A stretch of DNA of 64,000 bases, from the NCBI RefSeq assembly GCF_000420485.1, contig NZ_ATVA01000011.1, positions 310,001-374,000 of the forward strand, written 5' to 3'. Positions 61,955 through 64,000 of the stretch are shown in pieces (position 1 is the stretch's first letter; every line of letters starts with the position of its first letter). The position numbers and the translations under genes were made by a program. The notes below the pieces were generated by a model. It did no database searches. It was given only the letters and a program-made list of their open reading frames with translations, and was not told the origin of the DNA. This DNA comes from Paucidesulfovibrio longus DSM 6739. GTDB taxonomy: Bacteria; Desulfobacterota; Desulfovibrionia; Desulfovibrionales; Desulfovibrionaceae.

Positions 61955-63667
61955 ATGGGCAGGGAGGAACGGAGAGGCAGGGGCACCCGGTCGGTGCACG
62001 TGGACGAGTTGCGGCTGCGGTCCGGAGTCATGGACATGGCGCCGGAGTCCTTTGCCGATGTGGAGCAGGCGTGCGAATACGCCCGCGAACTTGTGGAGCG
62101 CAATCGGCGCATGGCCGAAATCGGTCTTGCGCTCTCCTCGGAACGTCGGGTGAACCGCATCTTCGAACTGGTGGTGGAGGAGGCGCGGCGGTTGACCCGG
62201 GCGGATGCCGGAACGCTCTACATCGTCACGGAAGATGGCAAGGCCTTGGAATTCGTCGTCATGCAGAACGAAAGCATGGGACTGCGCATGGGCGGCACCA
62301 GCGGCAACGAGATCACGCTGCCCCCGGTCCTGCTGCACGGTCCCGACGGCGCGCCCAACCACGGCAACGTCTCTTCCTACGTGGCCCTCACCGGACAAGC
62401 CGTGAGCATTCCCGACGTGTACGAGGCCGAGGGCTTCGACTTCACGGGGACGCGCGCCTACGACGCCACCACGGGCTTTCGCTCCCAATCCATGCTCGTC
62501 ATCCCCATGAAGAATCACGAAGGGGAGATTATCGGCGTGCTGCAACTGCTCAACGCCCGCGACAGGGACGGACGGGTGCATGATTTCGACGAGGCCGGAC
62601 TCGGCTTCGTGGCCGCGCTCGCCTCGCAGGCGGCGGTGGCCCTGACCAACGCGCAGCTGCTGCGCGATCTCAAGCGGCTGCTCTATTCCTTCATTCAGAG
62701 CATCGCCTCGGTCATCGACGCCAAAAGCCCCTATACGCGCGGCCATATCGACCGGGTGGTCAAGCTGACCATGCTAATGGCCCAATCCGTGAACATGCAG
62801 GAACACGGCGTTTTCAAGGGCGTGCATTTCAGCGAGGACGAGCTGGAGGAGATCAAGCTCGCGGCCTGGATGCATGACGTGGGCAAGATCGTCACCCCGG
62901 AACACATCGTGGACAAGTCCTCGAAGCTTCAGACCGTCGTCGACCGCATCGAGCTGATCCGGCTGCGTTTCGCGCTCATCGGCGAGCGCATGCGCGCGCA
63001 GTCCCTGGAGAGGCGTCTCAACCTCATGGCCGAGGGAGGGAGTCCGCCGGAACTGGAATCCGAGGAGCGAGAACTGGACCGGAGTCTTGCGGAACTGCGC
63101 GAGGCCTTGGCCTTCGTGGAGTCCTGCAACGGCGCGGGGCAGTACCTGAGCGACGAAAGCCTGAAGCGGCTTCGGGAAATGGCCTCTAGGGTATATCTCC
63201 ATGATGGGGAGTCGCGCCCCTGGCTCACTCCCGACGAGCTGGAAAACCTGAGCGTGCGCCGAGGCACGCTGACCGACGCCGAAAGGAAAACCGTGGAGAA
63301 CCACGCCGCCGTCACTCGCGAGATGCTCTCGCAGCTGCCGTTTCCCCGTCGTCTGGCGCAAGTGCCGCGCTTCGCCGGGCACCACCATGAAAAACTGGAC
63401 GGATCCGGCTATCCTGATGGAATAACAGGAAAGGATTTGTCGCTCCAGGCCCGGCTGCTGGCCATTGCGGACATCTTTGAGGCGCTTACGGCCAAGGACA
63501 GGCCCTACAAAAAGCCCATGCTGCTGTCGCAAGCCTTGCGTATTCTGGGGAGCATGCGCGACCAGGGACATATCGACCCGGACTTGTACGAACTGTTCGT
63601 CCGCGAGCGGGTCTACGCGCCGTATGCGCTGAACGAGCTGGATGAAAGCCAGATCGACGAGGCGTGA
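61955..63667 (+). CDS. GAF-HD-GYP domain protein (c-di-GMP phosphodiesterase type)
   Basis: 570 residues. A GAF domain spans about 60-235 (NRIFELVVEEARRLTRADAGTLYIV, MLVIPMKNHEGEIIGVLQLLNA). An HD-GYP domain follows: the HD pair H307/D308 in WMHDVGKI and HHEKLDGSGYPDG (476-489). Between them lie about 165 residues, over 100 more than in standard HD-GYP domains. Catalytic residues appear present. Likely hydrolyses c-di-GMP in response to a GAF ligand. It lies alone on the plus strand. Confidence 0.88.
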   Translation: MGREERRGRGTRSVHVDELRLRSGVMDMAPESFADVEQACEYARELVERNRRMAEIGLALSSERRVNRIFELVVEEARRLTRADAGTLYIVTEDGKALEFVVMQNESMGLRMGGTSGNEITLPPVLLHGPDGAPNHGNVSSYVALTGQAVSIPDVYEAEGFDFTGTRAYDATTGFRSQSMLVIPMKNHEGEIIGVLQLLNARDRDGRVHDFDEAGLGFVAALASQAAVALTNAQLLRDLKRLLYSFIQSIASVIDAKSPYTRGHIDRVVKLTMLMAQSVNMQEHGVFKGVHFSEDELEEIKLAAWMHDVGKIVTPEHIVDKSSKLQTVVDRIELIRLRFALIGERMRAQSLERRLNLMAEGGSPPELESEERELDRSLAELREALAFVESCNGAGQYLSDESLKRLREMASRVYLHDGESRPWLTPDELENLSVRRGTLTDAERKTVENHAAVTREMLSQLPFPRRLAQVPRFAGHHHEKLDGSGYPDGITGKDLSLQARLLAIADIFEALTAKDRPYKKPMLLSQALRILGSMRDQGHIDPDLYELFVRERVYAPYALNELDESQIDEA

Positions 63668-63671
63668 GGAA

Positions 63672-64000
63672 TCAGTCCTCGACCTGCTCGCCGGTCTTGC
63701 CGAAGCGTCGCTGGCGGCTTGAGAATTCTTCCAGCGCCTTGTCCAGTTCTTCGGGCGTGAAGTCGGGCCAGAGCGTGTCCGTGAAATAGAACTCGCTGTA
63801 GGCGGCCTGCCAGAGCAGGAAGTTGGAGATGCGCTTTTCGCCGGAAGTGCGGATGATCAGTTCCGGGTCGGGCTGTCCGTGCGTGTAGAGCGCGTCCGCA
63901 AAGACTTCGGGAGTGATCTCCTCCGGCCGCAGGCCTTGCCCGGCAAGCGTTTGCGCCGCGCGCAGGATTTCGTCCCGGCCGCCGTAGTTCAGGGCCAGGT
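63672..64000 (-). CDS. uppS: Undecaprenyl diphosphate synthase, 3' part
   Basis: Partial gene running off the right edge: the last 108 codons. The sequence [33 protein letters not shown] and [19 protein letters not shown] is typical of the C-terminal half of cis-prenyltransferases. Stop at 63672-63674. It makes the lipid carrier for peptidoglycan and fits with dxr/cdsA/rseP, from which it is separated by the HD-GYP gene. Confidence 0.95.
   Translation of the reverse strand, partial: LALNYGGRDEILRAAQTLAGQGLRPEEITPEVFADALYTHGQPDPELIIRTSGEKRISNFLLWQAAYSEFYFTDTLWPDFTPEELDKALEEFSSRQRRFGKTGEQVED

Overview
This is a GC-rich bacterial chromosome segment, most likely from a sulfate-reducing Desulfovibrionales (Desulfobacterota). 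The main pointers are the alternative, siroheme-based heme genes (two NirJ-like radical SAM proteins, an AsnC-like siroheme decarboxylase subunit and hemB), the futalosine menaquinone genes mqnE/C/A/D, a flavin-dependent thymidylate synthase, and polar-flagellum genes with recognisable sigma54 and sigma28 promoters. Genus-level placement is inference; no 16S gene is present.

Layout. 1-16.9 kb: continuous str/S10/spc/alpha ribosomal superoperon (rpsG to rplQ), ending at a strong terminator; tuf, adk and infA are not in their usual places. 16.9-22.6 kb: a LysR regulator, then a menaquinone cluster. tetR-mqnE-mqnC-mqnA run leftward and mqnD diverges rightward; two identical 14-bp near-palindromes sit between tetR and mqnD. 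22.6-25 kb: EamA exporter with Lrp-type regulator, a zinc-ribbon protein, and darP. 25-29.5 kb: a four-gene MCE-type lipid ABC transporter (STAS-permease, ATPase, MCE protein, auxiliary lipoprotein) and a secreted nuclease-like protein. 29.8-34.8 kb: leftward heme operon ahbC-hemB-ahbD-ahbA/B followed by rpe, with a dense palindromic element between ahbD and the decarboxylase gene. 34.8-37.4 kb: OmpA-like lipoprotein, a zinc-ribbon membrane protein and a small unknown protein.

37.4-45 kb: motility block with flagellin, fliD, fliS, two probable glycosyltransferases (one with a 30-bp in-frame tandem repeat) and an HDOD gene preceded by a sigma54-like promoter. 45-48.2 kb: AsmA-like protein, a rhodanese-YceI fusion lacking the rhodanese cysteine, and a zinc-dependent phospholipase C-like protein. 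48.2-53.3 kb: a three-gene carbohydrate operon (degenerate shikimate-kinase-like P-loop protein, trehalose-phosphatase-like HAD protein, and a beta-phosphoglucomutase/GH65 phosphorylase fusion). Together these contain the domains found in the mycobacterial protein OtsB1 and are my best candidate for an under-described system. 53.3-56 kb: thyX, an AT-rich gap that may be an origin, and an unusual dnaA. 56-64 kb: a lone hydantoinase-B-type protein, tsaB, rseP, dxr and cdsA leftward, a GAF/HD-GYP gene on the opposite strand, and the 3' part of uppS at the right edge.

All family assignments come from reading translated motifs by eye; no database search was run.
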